From Actinomycetes bacterium (GTDB lineage Bacteria > Actinomycetota > Actinomycetes > S36-B12 > UBA10799): DNA of 25,310 nt. The stretch is from contig JAKOZM010000069.1 in NCBI GenBank assembly GCA_029779995.1, forward strand, positions 1-25,310, read 5' to 3'. This document shows, in pieces, positions 14,273 to 21,046 of the stretch. The notes beneath the pieces are model-generated. The model saw nothing but the letters and a program-made list of their open reading frames with translations. It searched no databases and had not been told where the DNA came from. Each line of letters opens with the position of its first letter. Positions within the stretch are counted from its first letter, which is position 1. The position numbers and the translations under genes were made by a program.

Positions 14273-15139
14273 CTCCCTGGCCTCTTCACCAGGCTTGACG
14301 TCCATGCGATGCACCCGCCAGGCCAGCACGATGGAGCCCACCGCGACCATCGCCACGATCACACCACCGAGAGCACCGGGCATACCCATCAATTTGAAGA
14401 TCACGGCAAGGTTGCTGATGATCACCATCCCGCCGACCAGCGTACCCAGGGAGTGCACGGGTGCCCGCCCTGCGAAGCGAGCGGCGAACGGCGCCACGAG
14501 CATGCCGCCGATGATCAGACCTGCGACCGCACCCCACGGCACCTGTGACTCTTTGGCTCCGACGATGAAGCCCATCGAGGCAGCCACGGCGACCGCGAAC
14601 TCAGCCGCGTTGACGGTGCCCACGACCTTCTTCGGCTCATGTTTGGTGACCGTCATCATGGAGGGCGTCGCCACAGGCCCCCACCCGCCGCCACCGGTCG
14701 CATCGACGAAACCTCCGAAGAGGCCGATCGGCCACAGGTTGCGGGTACGCACCTTCATCCGTGGGATGAGCGTCTTGCCGAACGCGAAGCGCAGGATGAT
14801 GGAGATGCCCAGCACGAGCAGGATGCCCGCCATCCAGATACGGGCGCCGTCAAGGCTGACGTTGGTCAGGATGACAGCTCCCGTGAAGGCCCCGACGGTG
14901 CCGGGCACGGCAAGGGCGAGCAGTACCCGCCACTCGACGTTGCCTTCCCGCCAGTGAGCCAGGCCGGAGACGAACGTGGTCCCCATCTTCGCAGCGTGCG
15001 TCCCTGCGGACGCGGCAACCGCGGAGTAGCCGAGCAGCGTGAGCAAGGTGGCCGACGTGACGCCGAACCCCATACCCAGCGAGCCGTCGACGAACTGTGC
15101 CATACCGCCCACCAGGGCGAAAATGATGATCATCGGCAT
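14258..15139 (-). CDS. TauE/SafE-family membrane transporter
   Basis: 293 aa, about eight hydrophobic helices in two related halves. Family signatures are visible: FVDGSLGMGFGVTSATLL (about 17-34), THAAKMGTTFVSGLAHW (47-63), and in the second half GGFVDATGGGGWGPVATP (about 142-159) and KVVGTVNAAEFAVAVAAS. The family exports sulfite, sulfoacetate or related organosulfur anions across the cytoplasmic membrane; the substrate here is not shown by the sequence. ATG 15139 is chosen, with ATG 15133 possible; neither has a clear ribosome site. A promoter with an imperfect palindrome lies at 15178-15223. Monocistronic; the 3' end overlaps the VOC gene by 15 bp. Confidence 0.87.
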   Translation of the reverse strand: MPMIIIFALVGGMAQFVDGSLGMGFGVTSATLLTLLGYSAVAASAGTHAAKMGTTFVSGLAHWREGNVEWRVLLALAVPGTVGAFTGAVILTNVSLDGARIWMAGILLVLGISIILRFAFGKTLIPRMKVRTRNLWPIGLFGGFVDATGGGGWGPVATPSMMTVTKHEPKKVVGTVNAAEFAVAVAASMGFIVGAKESQVPWGAVAGLIIGGMLVAPFAARFAGRAPVHSLGTLVGGMVIISNLAVIFKLMGMPGALGGVIVAMVAVGSIVLAWRVHRMDVKPGEEARESIAA

Positions 15140-15177
15140 GTTCGGGTTTCACTTCCGGAGAGGACAACAGGAGAATA

Positions 15178-15223
15178 GTGGACTTACTGAATCCACATTA
15201 CCCCCATAAGCCGGGGATTTGAA
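15178..15223 (-). promoter_or_regulatory. TauE/SafE promoter with imperfect palindrome
   Basis: Minus strand: -35 TTCAAA (15218-15223), 17-nt spacer, -10 TAATGT (15195-15200). Directly downstream is a 19-bp imperfect palindrome (15178-15196) with arms GTGGA/TCCAC and 7 of 9 positions symmetric, covering the expected start point near 15188. This suggests a regulated promoter with a leader of about 50 nt. Confidence 0.45.
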
Positions 15224-15240
15224 CGTGATCTGCCTCGCAT

Positions 15241-15257
15241 CGCGATCCTGTGTCGCG
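15241..15257. promoter_or_regulatory. Inverted repeat upstream of the redox operon
   Basis: CGCGA (15241-15245) and TCGCG (15253-15257), spacer 7 bp, in the region between the TauE promoter and the redox operon. A TTGACG resembling a -35 follows at 15290-15295, without a convincing -10. Weak evidence for a regulator site. Confidence 0.2.
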
Positions 15258-15341
15258 TCAAGCCGACGTTAAGGCGGCCCCGCACAGACTTGACGCAGCG
15301 GCGCATCGATCCTTGCCCCCCACCCCCGGCACTGTGGATAC

Positions 15342-15665
15342 ATGAGCAATCCGAGAATCATCGCGACCACCGCCAGCGCGGCCCTTATCGCTGCGGTGGG
15401 TGCCGGGGCCGCCGTATACGCCGTTGAGATCGCCACGTCGACCAACGACACTTCGGCTGTCAGCGGCACCGAGGCGCAGCAGGCACCGGCGCTACAACAG
15501 GGTCAGGACGACAGCACGACGGTGTACCGCGCCCCGTCCGATGACGACGACGAGGCGGACGATGACGACTCCGGCCAGCAGATCAACCCAGCACCCGCGG
15601 ACACCCAGTGGCAGCAGAACAGCACCACCCCCAAGGGTCCGGCCAACACCTCGAAGTCGTCATGA
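15342..15665 (+). CDS. Small acidic membrane-anchored or exported protein, first gene of redox operon
   Basis: 107 aa; family not recognised. Residues 4-28 (PRIIATTASAALIAAVGAGAAVYAV) form a signal anchor or signal peptide. The rest is polar and low-complexity: a Ser/Thr/Gln-rich segment, then a strongly acidic run around 66-76 (DDDDEADDDD), and a Ser/Thr/Pro-rich end. The acidic cluster could bind Ca2+ or other cations outside the membrane. It lacks the FMN-bind domain one would expect for the substrate of the ApbE encoded next. Its stop overlaps the ApbE start (ATGA, 15662-15665), which ties it to the electron-transfer operon. The start is supported by the signal segment only; there is no strong ribosome site. 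Confidence 0.7.
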   Translation: MSNPRIIATTASAALIAAVGAGAAVYAVEIATSTNDTSAVSGTEAQQAPALQQGQDDSTTVYRAPSDDDDEADDDDSGQQINPAPADTQWQQNSTTPKGPANTSKSS

Positions 15666-16543
15666 TCAGCGTCAGCCTCCAGACCTGGAAGACCGACCTG
15701 GTCCTCAGTGCGCGCGCCCCGGCGACCCCGCGGATGGAAACGGTCCTGCGCCAACTTCTCACCGATGAGGTACAGCGCCTCGATGCCCTCGCCAGCAGAT
15801 TCCGCCCGGACTCCGAGTTGTCGACAGTCAACTCCCGGGCGGGACACTGGGTCGAGGTCTCCTGGGGCTTCGTGGCCGTACTCAGTGCCTGCCTGAGCGC
15901 CGCCGAGCGAACCGGCGGTCTGGTGGACCCGACGTTGGGCACCGCCATCAAGGCGGCGGGCTACGACGAGTGGGCCGATCAGCCGACCTTGACTGCAGCC
16001 AGCGCGCAGCGCGGCCACTGGCGGGGGGTAGGCATCCGGCCAGGGCGTCACGAGGCACAGGTGGTCATCCCGGCCGGCACCGCGCTGGACCTGGGATCGG
16101 TGGCAAAGGCATGGCTGGCCGACCGGTTGGCCCACGCCGTGGCTCGCAGCGGATATGAGGTGTGCGCGAACATGGGCGGCGACATCCGCGTCATTGCGCA
16201 GGCACCGTGGACCGTCTGGGCCGACCCCGAGCTTCCCGGAGTACCCGCAGCTGCGATCACCCTCACCGATGCCGGCCTGGCGACCAGCGGGACTGGCCGC
16301 CGGCGCTGGAGCACGGGCCATCACATCATCGACGCCCGTACCGGCCGGCCCGCCGCGACGCCGTGGCACACGGTGAGCGTCGTCGCGGCGAGCGCCGCTG
16401 AGGCCAACACAGCAGCCACCGCAGGCGTGATCCTCGGCGGCGAAGGACCCGGGTGGATGACGGCGAAGGGCCTCGACGCCCGGTTCAGCTCCCCCACCGA
16501 CACCATCACCACTCACCGCTGGCCACAGGAGGTCGCCGCATGA
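15662..16543 (+). CDS. apbE: FAD:protein FMN transferase (ApbE family)
   Basis: 293 aa. Motifs in order: SRFRPDSELSTVNS (45-58), GGLVDPTLG (85-93), ALDLGSVAKAWLADR (141-155), NMGGDIRV (170-177), TSGTGRRRW then GHHIIDARTGRPA (208-231), and the C-terminal AEANTAATAGVIL that carries metal-binding residues. ApbE moves FMN from FAD onto a Ser/Thr of a target protein. There is no signal peptide, so this one should act in the cytoplasm. ATG 15662 overlaps the previous stop and its own TGA overlaps the next start. No FMN-bind-domain substrate is present in this operon, so the target may be elsewhere or unusual. Confidence 0.88.
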   Translation: MISVSLQTWKTDLVLSARAPATPRMETVLRQLLTDEVQRLDALASRFRPDSELSTVNSRAGHWVEVSWGFVAVLSACLSAAERTGGLVDPTLGTAIKAAGYDEWADQPTLTAASAQRGHWRGVGIRPGRHEAQVVIPAGTALDLGSVAKAWLADRLAHAVARSGYEVCANMGGDIRVIAQAPWTVWADPELPGVPAAAITLTDAGLATSGTGRRRWSTGHHIIDARTGRPAATPWHTVSVVAASAAEANTAATAGVILGGEGPGWMTAKGLDARFSSPTDTITTHRWPQEVAA

Positions 16544-17091
16544 CCTGGGAACTCATTCGCATCACCGGCCTGATGGCGTTGGCGCTACTGACCGTCTCGA
16601 CAGCATTGGGCATCCTCGGACCCACGATCCGCCGCCCGACCGGGCGCCTGACGTCGGTGAGCGTGCATCTGACGGCCGGCGTCGGTGGGATCGCCTTGGT
16701 CATCGCCCACGTGTTCCTGGCCGTGATCGACAGTTGGGTGGCTGTTCCGTGGAGTGCAGCCATCATTCCTGGCACCTCCGCTTGGGAACCGCTCTGGGTC
16801 GCCGTCGGCACCCTCGCATTCGACCTGATGATCGTGCTCGCTGCGACCTCCGCCGTGCGTACACATGCTCCCGGCGTGTGGTGGCGGGCCCACATCCTGG
16901 CCTATCCCGTATACGCCCTGGTATGGCTCCACACCCTGACCATCGGCACGGACCGCGGCACCCCGCTGATGATCGGCCTGGCAGCGCTGAGCGCCGCAAT
17001 GGTCACGGCCGCCGTGGTGCTGCGCCTCATGGCACCTCGCGGACCCGTCGGCACCCGACCTCGCCCCGAACTGGAGGAGACCCTCGTATGA
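16540..17091 (+). CDS. Ferric-reductase-like transmembrane cytochrome b
   Basis: 183 aa with about five to six membrane helices. Two helices carry His pairs spaced for bis-His haem b ligation: H43/H57 (HLTAGVGGIALVIAH) and H118/H131 (HILAYPVYALVWLH), the pattern of the ferric reductase/NOX/MsrQ transmembrane domain. There is no flavin or NAD domain of its own; the NuoF-like protein and ferredoxin encoded next could supply electrons. It would carry electrons across the cytoplasmic membrane. ATG 16540 overlaps the ApbE stop and its TGA overlaps the next ATG (17088-17091). Confidence 0.83.
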   Translation: MTWELIRITGLMALALLTVSTALGILGPTIRRPTGRLTSVSVHLTAGVGGIALVIAHVFLAVIDSWVAVPWSAAIIPGTSAWEPLWVAVGTLAFDLMIVLAATSAVRTHAPGVWWRAHILAYPVYALVWLHTLTIGTDRGTPLMIGLAALSAAMVTAAVVLRLMAPRGPVGTRPRPELEETLV

Positions 17092-18299
17092 CCATCGATC
17101 TGCACCCCTCAGCGACAGCACTGCTGCCCGGCATTCCCGTGGCCGGCCTGGCTGCCGCACCGCCCCCGCATCGACTCCTGGCCGCCGGCACGTTGCTCCT
17201 GGCCCACTGCGTCCCAGGACGCACGGTGCGCCTCAGCGAGCACCAACACATGTGGGGCGTGCTCGGTCGCCCGACTGCCACCGACCTCATCACCGCCGCC
17301 GAGCGTATGCGCCTGCTGGGCGCTGGTGGCGCCGGTTTTCCCACCGCCACCAAACTGCGGGCCATGAGCGGGACGAAGCAAGGTCCGGTCGTGGTCAACG
17401 GATCCGAGGGGGAATCGGCCAGCGGCAAGGACACAGTGTTGCTCACGCACGTTCCCCACTTGGTCCTCGACGGAGCCGTGGCCACCGCCCGGGCACTGGG
17501 CAGCCGAGCGATCATCGTACGGATCCCGGCGGCCCGCCGCCATGTGCTGTCGATCGTTCAGGCGGCGATCGCCGAGCGCGATGAGCCGGGACTGAAGATC
17601 ACCGTCAGCCCCGGGGCGGACACGTTCATCGCTGGTGAAGCATCCGCAGTCGTCTCCAGCCTGCAGGGCGGACCAGCCCTGCCGATTCCGGCCGGCAAGC
17701 CTCCGACACTGCGTAAGGCAGCAGTCATGCTGAGCAACGTCGAGACCTTCGCCCGCCTCGCCCTGGCCGCCCGCGGACTCACAGCCGGCAGCAGCCTGCT
17801 GACGGTCTCCGGTGCGGTGGCGAACCCCGGCGTGCTGGAAGTGCCACCGAGCACCACGATCGGTGCCGTCCTGCGCAGTGCCGGCGCCGACGAGCGCCTG
17901 GGCGCCCTGATCACCGGCGGCTGGCACGGCTCCTGGTTGCCCGCCACCGACGACATCCTGTCCCTGAGCGCGAACCGGGATTCTCTGCGCGCCGTCGGCG
18001 CCCACTTCGGGGCAGGCGCGTTGATCGCTCTGCCCACCGATCCCTGCCCTGTGGACGTGCTGCTGGCCGTGACCGACTACCTGCTCGCGGAAGGGGCCGG
18101 ACAGTGTGGCCCGTGTGTACTGGGAATGGCGGCCGCCCGCCGCGATCTACTGCACTCCGAACCGGTCCGGGATCGAGTGGCCCGCCGTGGCCTGTGCGCC
18201 CACCCGACGGCAACCATCGCCGCTCTGCAATCGGGACAGCGCCTGCTCGCCGCAGAACTCGCCGTCCACGCCGAGGGCCGCTTCGAGGTGACCCGATGA
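17088..18299 (+). CDS. NuoF-like NADH-binding FMN/iron-sulfur oxidoreductase subunit
   Basis: 403 aa. It corresponds to the core of the complex I 51-kDa subunit: the FMN loop GAGGAGFPTATKL (78-90), VVVNGSEGESASGKD (101-115), GEASAVVSSLQGG (183-195), an SLBB domain around 236-265 (LLTVSGAVANPGVLEVPP), and a C-terminal Fe-S region. The usual ESCGxCxPC motif reads EGAGQCGPC, so the first Cys is Ala; Cys340, Cys343 and Cys370 remain and Cys320 (DPCPVD) might substitute. It probably oxidises NAD(P)H and passes electrons to the ferredoxin and the membrane cytochrome. It overlaps the neighbouring genes by ATGA at both ends. Confidence 0.85.
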   Translation: MTIDLHPSATALLPGIPVAGLAAAPPPHRLLAAGTLLLAHCVPGRTVRLSEHQHMWGVLGRPTATDLITAAERMRLLGAGGAGFPTATKLRAMSGTKQGPVVVNGSEGESASGKDTVLLTHVPHLVLDGAVATARALGSRAIIVRIPAARRHVLSIVQAAIAERDEPGLKITVSPGADTFIAGEASAVVSSLQGGPALPIPAGKPPTLRKAAVMLSNVETFARLALAARGLTAGSSLLTVSGAVANPGVLEVPPSTTIGAVLRSAGADERLGALITGGWHGSWLPATDDILSLSANRDSLRAVGAHFGAGALIALPTDPCPVDVLLAVTDYLLAEGAGQCGPCVLGMAAARRDLLHSEPVRDRVARRGLCAHPTATIAALQSGQRLLAAELAVHAEGRFEVTR

Positions 18300-18487
18300 G
18301 CACGGTGAACATCGACTGGCGCCGCTGTCGTGGCCACGGAGTGTGTTCAGCAGCACTGCGCGAGCTGATCACGCTGGACGAGTGGGGTTACCCGGTCGTG
18401 GCCGATCCTGAGGTCCCGGAAGCACTGCACAACGCCGCCCGCATGGCATCAGCCACATGTCCGGCAGCTGCTCTGCGGCTGCGCTGA
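18296..18487 (+). CDS. Small ferredoxin, probably [3Fe-4S]
   Basis: 63 aa. CRGHGVC (C11 and C17) followed by the C-terminal CPAAAL gives the C-x5-C...C-P arrangement of single-cluster three-Cys ferredoxins, which in actinomycetes often serve cytochromes P450 and reductases. Cytoplasmic one-electron carrier. It is the last gene of the ApbE/cytochrome/NuoF-like operon; its ATG overlaps the previous TGA (18296-18299). Only 4 bp separate it from the stop of the convergent Rrf2 gene. Confidence 0.85.
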   Translation: MSTVNIDWRRCRGHGVCSAALRELITLDEWGYPVVADPEVPEALHNAARMASATCPAAALRLR

Positions 18488-18498
18488 GCCGTCAGCGT
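18481..18498. terminator. Bidirectional hairpin spanning both convergent stop codons (ferredoxin/Rrf2)
   Basis: CGCTGA (18482-18487) pairs perfectly with TCAGCG (18492-18497) around GCCG, with an additional G-T pair at 18481/18498. The arms contain the TGA of the ferredoxin and the stop of the Rrf2 gene on the other strand. Confidence 0.45.
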
Positions 18499-18914
18499 GC
18501 GGTGACCTCGGGCGGCATGTGCCCGGTGGTCAAGTGCTGCAGGGTCACAGCCTCGAGGATGGATCGTTCGGCTTGCCGCACGGCCAGCCACACGTCCTCG
18601 AGTCCGGCGGCGGCCCCCGCGTACTCGAGGTCGTCGGGCCGTTCCCCCATCACCACCGTCAGGGGGCCATCCACTGCCCGGATGATGTCAGCCAGCGTCA
18701 CCTGATCGGGTGGGCGTGCGAGTCGGTACCCGCCCACCCGGCCGCGCCGAGTCGCGACGATGCCCGCCCGCCGCAGGTCGGACATCGCCGAACGGACGTA
18801 GTCCGCCGGCAGGTCCTGGCGCTCCGCGATCACATCCAGCGGGAGGTAGCCGTCATTGCCCACCAACTCGGCTACGGCCCGGATGGCGAAGACGATCCGG
18901 CCGGTGAGCCTCAC
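18492..18914 (-). CDS. Rrf2-family winged-helix regulator without cysteines
   Basis: 140 aa. It begins RLTGRIVFAIRAVAELV and continues with the Rrf2 helix-turn-helix (LDVIAERQDLPADYVRSAMSDLRRAGIV, about 25-55) and wing RGRVGGYRLARPPDQVTLADIIRAVDGP. IscR and NsrR hold a Fe-S cluster through Cys; this protein has none, so it would sense something else. GTG 18914 is used because it gives the family N-terminus and forms a GTGA overlap with the lipoprotein stop. It faces the electron-transfer operon tail to tail, so it may regulate it, but no target site is seen. Confidence 0.82.
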   Translation of the reverse strand: MRLTGRIVFAIRAVAELVGNDGYLPLDVIAERQDLPADYVRSAMSDLRRAGIVATRRGRVGGYRLARPPDQVTLADIIRAVDGPLTVVMGERPDDLEYAGAAAGLEDVWLAVRQAERSILEAVTLQHLTTGHMPPEVTAR

Positions 18915-19381
18915 GCCGAGTCCGGCACGGTGATGTTGACCAGCCAACCGTTCGACCCGGGCAACACCTCGACGGTGACCGGCAGCGGGTCGCGGGCCGG
19001 GACGGGAGTCTGGGAGTACCAAGCTATGAATGGCAGGTCCTGCGCGGAGGTGCCAGCGACCGCGTCGTTGTCGACGAAGGAGAAGTACCCCTCGTCGGTC
19101 AGATCTGGCAGATACACACCCGCGCGGATGAACGCCGGCGGGCTGTCGTCACCGACGTACTTCGTGTCCAGCGCGGGCACGTCGCGGGTGTACGGCGCAC
19201 CGGGAGCCGCCGGGCCCAGCCACTGACTGGCCCATTCCGCACTCTCGCCCATCTGTTGGTCGAAGACGCTGACCTGCTGCGGCGACGACACGACCACGGC
19301 CACCGAGTTGGAGAAGGACTTGCTGCCGCAACCGGACAACAGTCCGAGCGCACACATGATCACGACCAGGCCCCGCAGCAC
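18911..19381 (-). CDS. Putative lipoprotein of unknown function
   Basis: 156 aa. Signal sequence with lipobox LLSGC (Cys18), then a soluble extracytoplasmic domain with no family I recognise; it contains ALDTKYVGDDSPPAFIRAGVYLPDL, IAWYSQTPVP and a C-terminal strand GSNGWLVNITVPDSA. It would be lipid-anchored on the outer face of the cytoplasmic membrane. The start is GTG 19381; an in-frame ATG at 19357 would leave too short an n-region. It is co-transcribed with the Rrf2 regulator gene through a GTGA overlap. Confidence 0.72.
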   Translation of the reverse strand: MLRGLVVIMCALGLLSGCGSKSFSNSVAVVVSSPQQVSVFDQQMGESAEWASQWLGPAAPGAPYTRDVPALDTKYVGDDSPPAFIRAGVYLPDLTDEGYFSFVDNDAVAGTSAQDLPFIAWYSQTPVPARDPLPVTVEVLPGSNGWLVNITVPDSA

Positions 19382-19388
19382 GCCCCCC

Positions 19389-19394
19389 AGGCTA
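19389..19394 (-). promoter_or_regulatory. -10 hexamer TAGCCT upstream of the lipoprotein gene
   Basis: Minus-strand TAGCCT is followed by 7 nt (GGGGGGC) and GTG 19381. The G-run could also act as a weak ribosome site, so a leaderless start is not certain. Confidence 0.3.
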
Positions 19395-19451
19395 GCCGGT
19401 CACCGCGGCCCCCGGCCGATCTGACACCGCCAGCAAGCGTCTGGAGCCGAT

Positions 19452-20744
19452 GTGTCCCTAGACTTCCGCAACGTGGATAGCCTCGCGATCACCATCATGA
19501 CCGGGCTCGTCCTGGGGTATGCGCTGCTGGCCCGGCGGCTGACCATCGTCAACGTCACCGCGCCCATGCTCAGCATCCTGGCTGGCGCGGTGGTGTTCTC
19601 CCGGACCGAGTTCGACATCGACACCGGCTCAGTGCACCTGGTTGCCGAAGTGACGCTGGTCCTCATCCTGTTCCACGATGCCTCGACCGTGAAACTGGCC
19701 AGACTGCGGCAGGACCCGGGGATCGCCGTCCGGCTGCTGCTCATCGGTTTTCCGATCGCGCTTCTCATGACCTACTTCGTGACCCGATCAGTATTCCCCA
19801 CCCTCGGCGTGGCCGGCGCTTGGCTGCTGGCGGCGGCCATCACCCCCACCGACGCAGGGCTGGGCGCTCCCACCGTGGCGAACCCCGTCGTGCCGATGCG
19901 GGTGCGGCGCGCACTGAACGTGGAGAGCGGCCTCAACGACGGCCTGGCGACGCCCATCGTGCTGCTGGCACTGGCCGCGCTGTCTGCCCAAGAGGACGCC
20001 CCCGGCGTTCTGAAGATCGGCCTCGTGCCCATTCTGCTGGCCGTCGCCATTGCCGTCGGGGTGGGTCTGGCCAGTGCCTGGCTGATGGACCGCTCGCGCG
20101 AACGCGGACTGAGCGGCCGGCAGGGACGGGCCATTGTCACGCTCGGCCTGCCCCTGTTCTTGTTCGGCCTGGCGGACATCACCGGGGCCAACGCCTTCAT
20201 CGCGGCGTTCGTCGGCGGCCTCGTCTTCGGCGCGTCCAGCATGACCTTGAAGGCTGAACACGGCACAACGGTCTTACTGGAGGTCGCCAGTGACCTGCTG
20301 GGCTTCGTGGTCTGGTTCTTCGCCGGCGGCATCCTGCTCCTGGTGTTCGCGGAGGGCTTCGAGTGGTCCTGGGTGCTCTTGGCGATATTGGCGTTGACGG
20401 TACTGCGCGTCATCCCAGTGTTCCTGAGTCTGCTCGGCACCGGCTTCAAATGGCCGACCGTCCTGTTCATCGGATGGTTCGGCCCCCGCGGCCTGGCGAC
20501 GATCGTGTTCGGCCTGCTGTCGCTGGAAGAACTCGGCCCTGACTCCCCGGTCATGGCTGACCTCGGTGGCGTGATTGGGTTCACGGTCCTGCTCAGCGTG
20601 TTCCTGCACGGCTTCAGCGCGTCGCCGTTGGCGAAACGATACGGGTCGTGGGCCAAAGACAATGACGCCCCGATCGAGCACGAACCCTCCGTCGAACCCA
20701 TGCCGCAGCGCGGCAATCCGACTACTGCCGATCCGGCAGGGTAG
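19452..20744 (+). CDS. Cation/proton antiporter, CPA1 (NhaP-like) family
   Basis: 430 aa, about 12 membrane helices and a short polar C-terminal tail. TPTDAGLGAP (131-140) and ESGLNDG (158-164, with the Asn-Asp pair) are the ion-binding signatures of Na+/H+ exchangers of the CPA1 type; FGPRGLATIVFGL (about 342-354) matches the helix with the conserved Arg. It would exchange Na+ or K+ for H+ across the cytoplasmic membrane. GTG 19452 has GGAG six bases upstream. It lacks the large cytoplasmic regulatory domain of some relatives. The last 45 bases encode two consecutive short hairpins. A small GNAT gene follows after 8 bp, probably in the same transcript. Confidence 0.87.
   Translation: MSLDFRNVDSLAITIMTGLVLGYALLARRLTIVNVTAPMLSILAGAVVFSRTEFDIDTGSVHLVAEVTLVLILFHDASTVKLARLRQDPGIAVRLLLIGFPIALLMTYFVTRSVFPTLGVAGAWLLAAAITPTDAGLGAPTVANPVVPMRVRRALNVESGLNDGLATPIVLLALAALSAQEDAPGVLKIGLVPILLAVAIAVGVGLASAWLMDRSRERGLSGRQGRAIVTLGLPLFLFGLADITGANAFIAAFVGGLVFGASSMTLKAEHGTTVLLEVASDLLGFVVWFFAGGILLLVFAEGFEWSWVLLAILALTVLRVIPVFLSLLGTGFKWPTVLFIGWFGPRGLATIVFGLLSLEELGPDSPVMADLGGVIGFTVLLSVFLHGFSASPLAKRYGSWAKDNDAPIEHEPSVEPMPQRGNPTTADPAG
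20701..20739 (+). terminator. Tandem hairpins at the end of the antiporter coding sequence
   Basis: TGCCGC-AGC-GCGGCA (20701-20715) and CTGCCG-ATC-CGGCAG (20725-20739), each with perfect 6-bp arms and a 3-nt loop, 9 bp apart, just before the TAG and the GNAT start at 20753. They may attenuate transcription or protect the upstream mRNA. Confidence 0.35.
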
Positions 20745-20752
20745 ATACGGAC

Positions 20753-21046
20753 ATGGACGTCATTCGCAACACCGAGCGCAACCGGTTCGAACTCCTGCAC
20801 GGCGGGAAGGAGATCGGCACCCTGGCCTATTCCTTCGACGGAGATGTCACCGTCCTGGAACGCATCGAGGTGGAGGAGCAGTTCAGCGGTCAGGGTCTGG
20901 CGGCGGAGTTCACCGAGGCCGTGCTGACTCAGATGCGCGCCGATGAGGAAGCGGTCATCCCCAAGTGCCCCTACGTGCGCGGGTACATCCTGAAGCATCC
21001 GCAATGGCGCGACGTCGTGCCACCTGACGTGGAACTCAGCGCTTGA
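20753..21046 (+). CDS. Small GNAT-family protein (YjdJ-like)
   Basis: 97 aa, the short acetyltransferase form (PF14542). It opens with NTERNRFELLHGGKEIGTLAYSF, has the acetyl-CoA loop around EEQFSGQGLAAEFTEAVL (about 42-59), and ends with the family signature KCPYVRGYILKHPQW (71-85). Substrate unknown; probably cytoplasmic. It lies 8 bp after the antiporter gene and ends 11 bp inside the convergent methyltransferase gene. Confidence 0.88.
   Translation: MDVIRNTERNRFELLHGGKEIGTLAYSFDGDVTVLERIEVEEQFSGQGLAAEFTEAVLTQMRADEEAVIPKCPYVRGYILKHPQWRDVVPPDVELSA

Noticed and set aside
15342..15665. Acidic protein as ApbE flavinylation substrate
   Set aside because: No FMN-bind domain or convincing target motif around a Ser/Thr is visible, so I do not call it a flavoprotein.
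15503..16516. Minus-strand frame across ApbE
   Set aside because: Shadow of ApbE, which has all family motifs on the plus strand.
16734..17087. N-terminal extension of the NuoF-like protein
   Set aside because: It overlaps the cytochrome gene throughout and reads as His/Arg-rich noise; ATG 17088 makes the usual ATGA overlap.
19772..21004. Minus-strand frame across the antiporter gene
   Set aside because: Thr/Ser/Pro/Arg-rich without domain; antisense to a clear membrane transporter.
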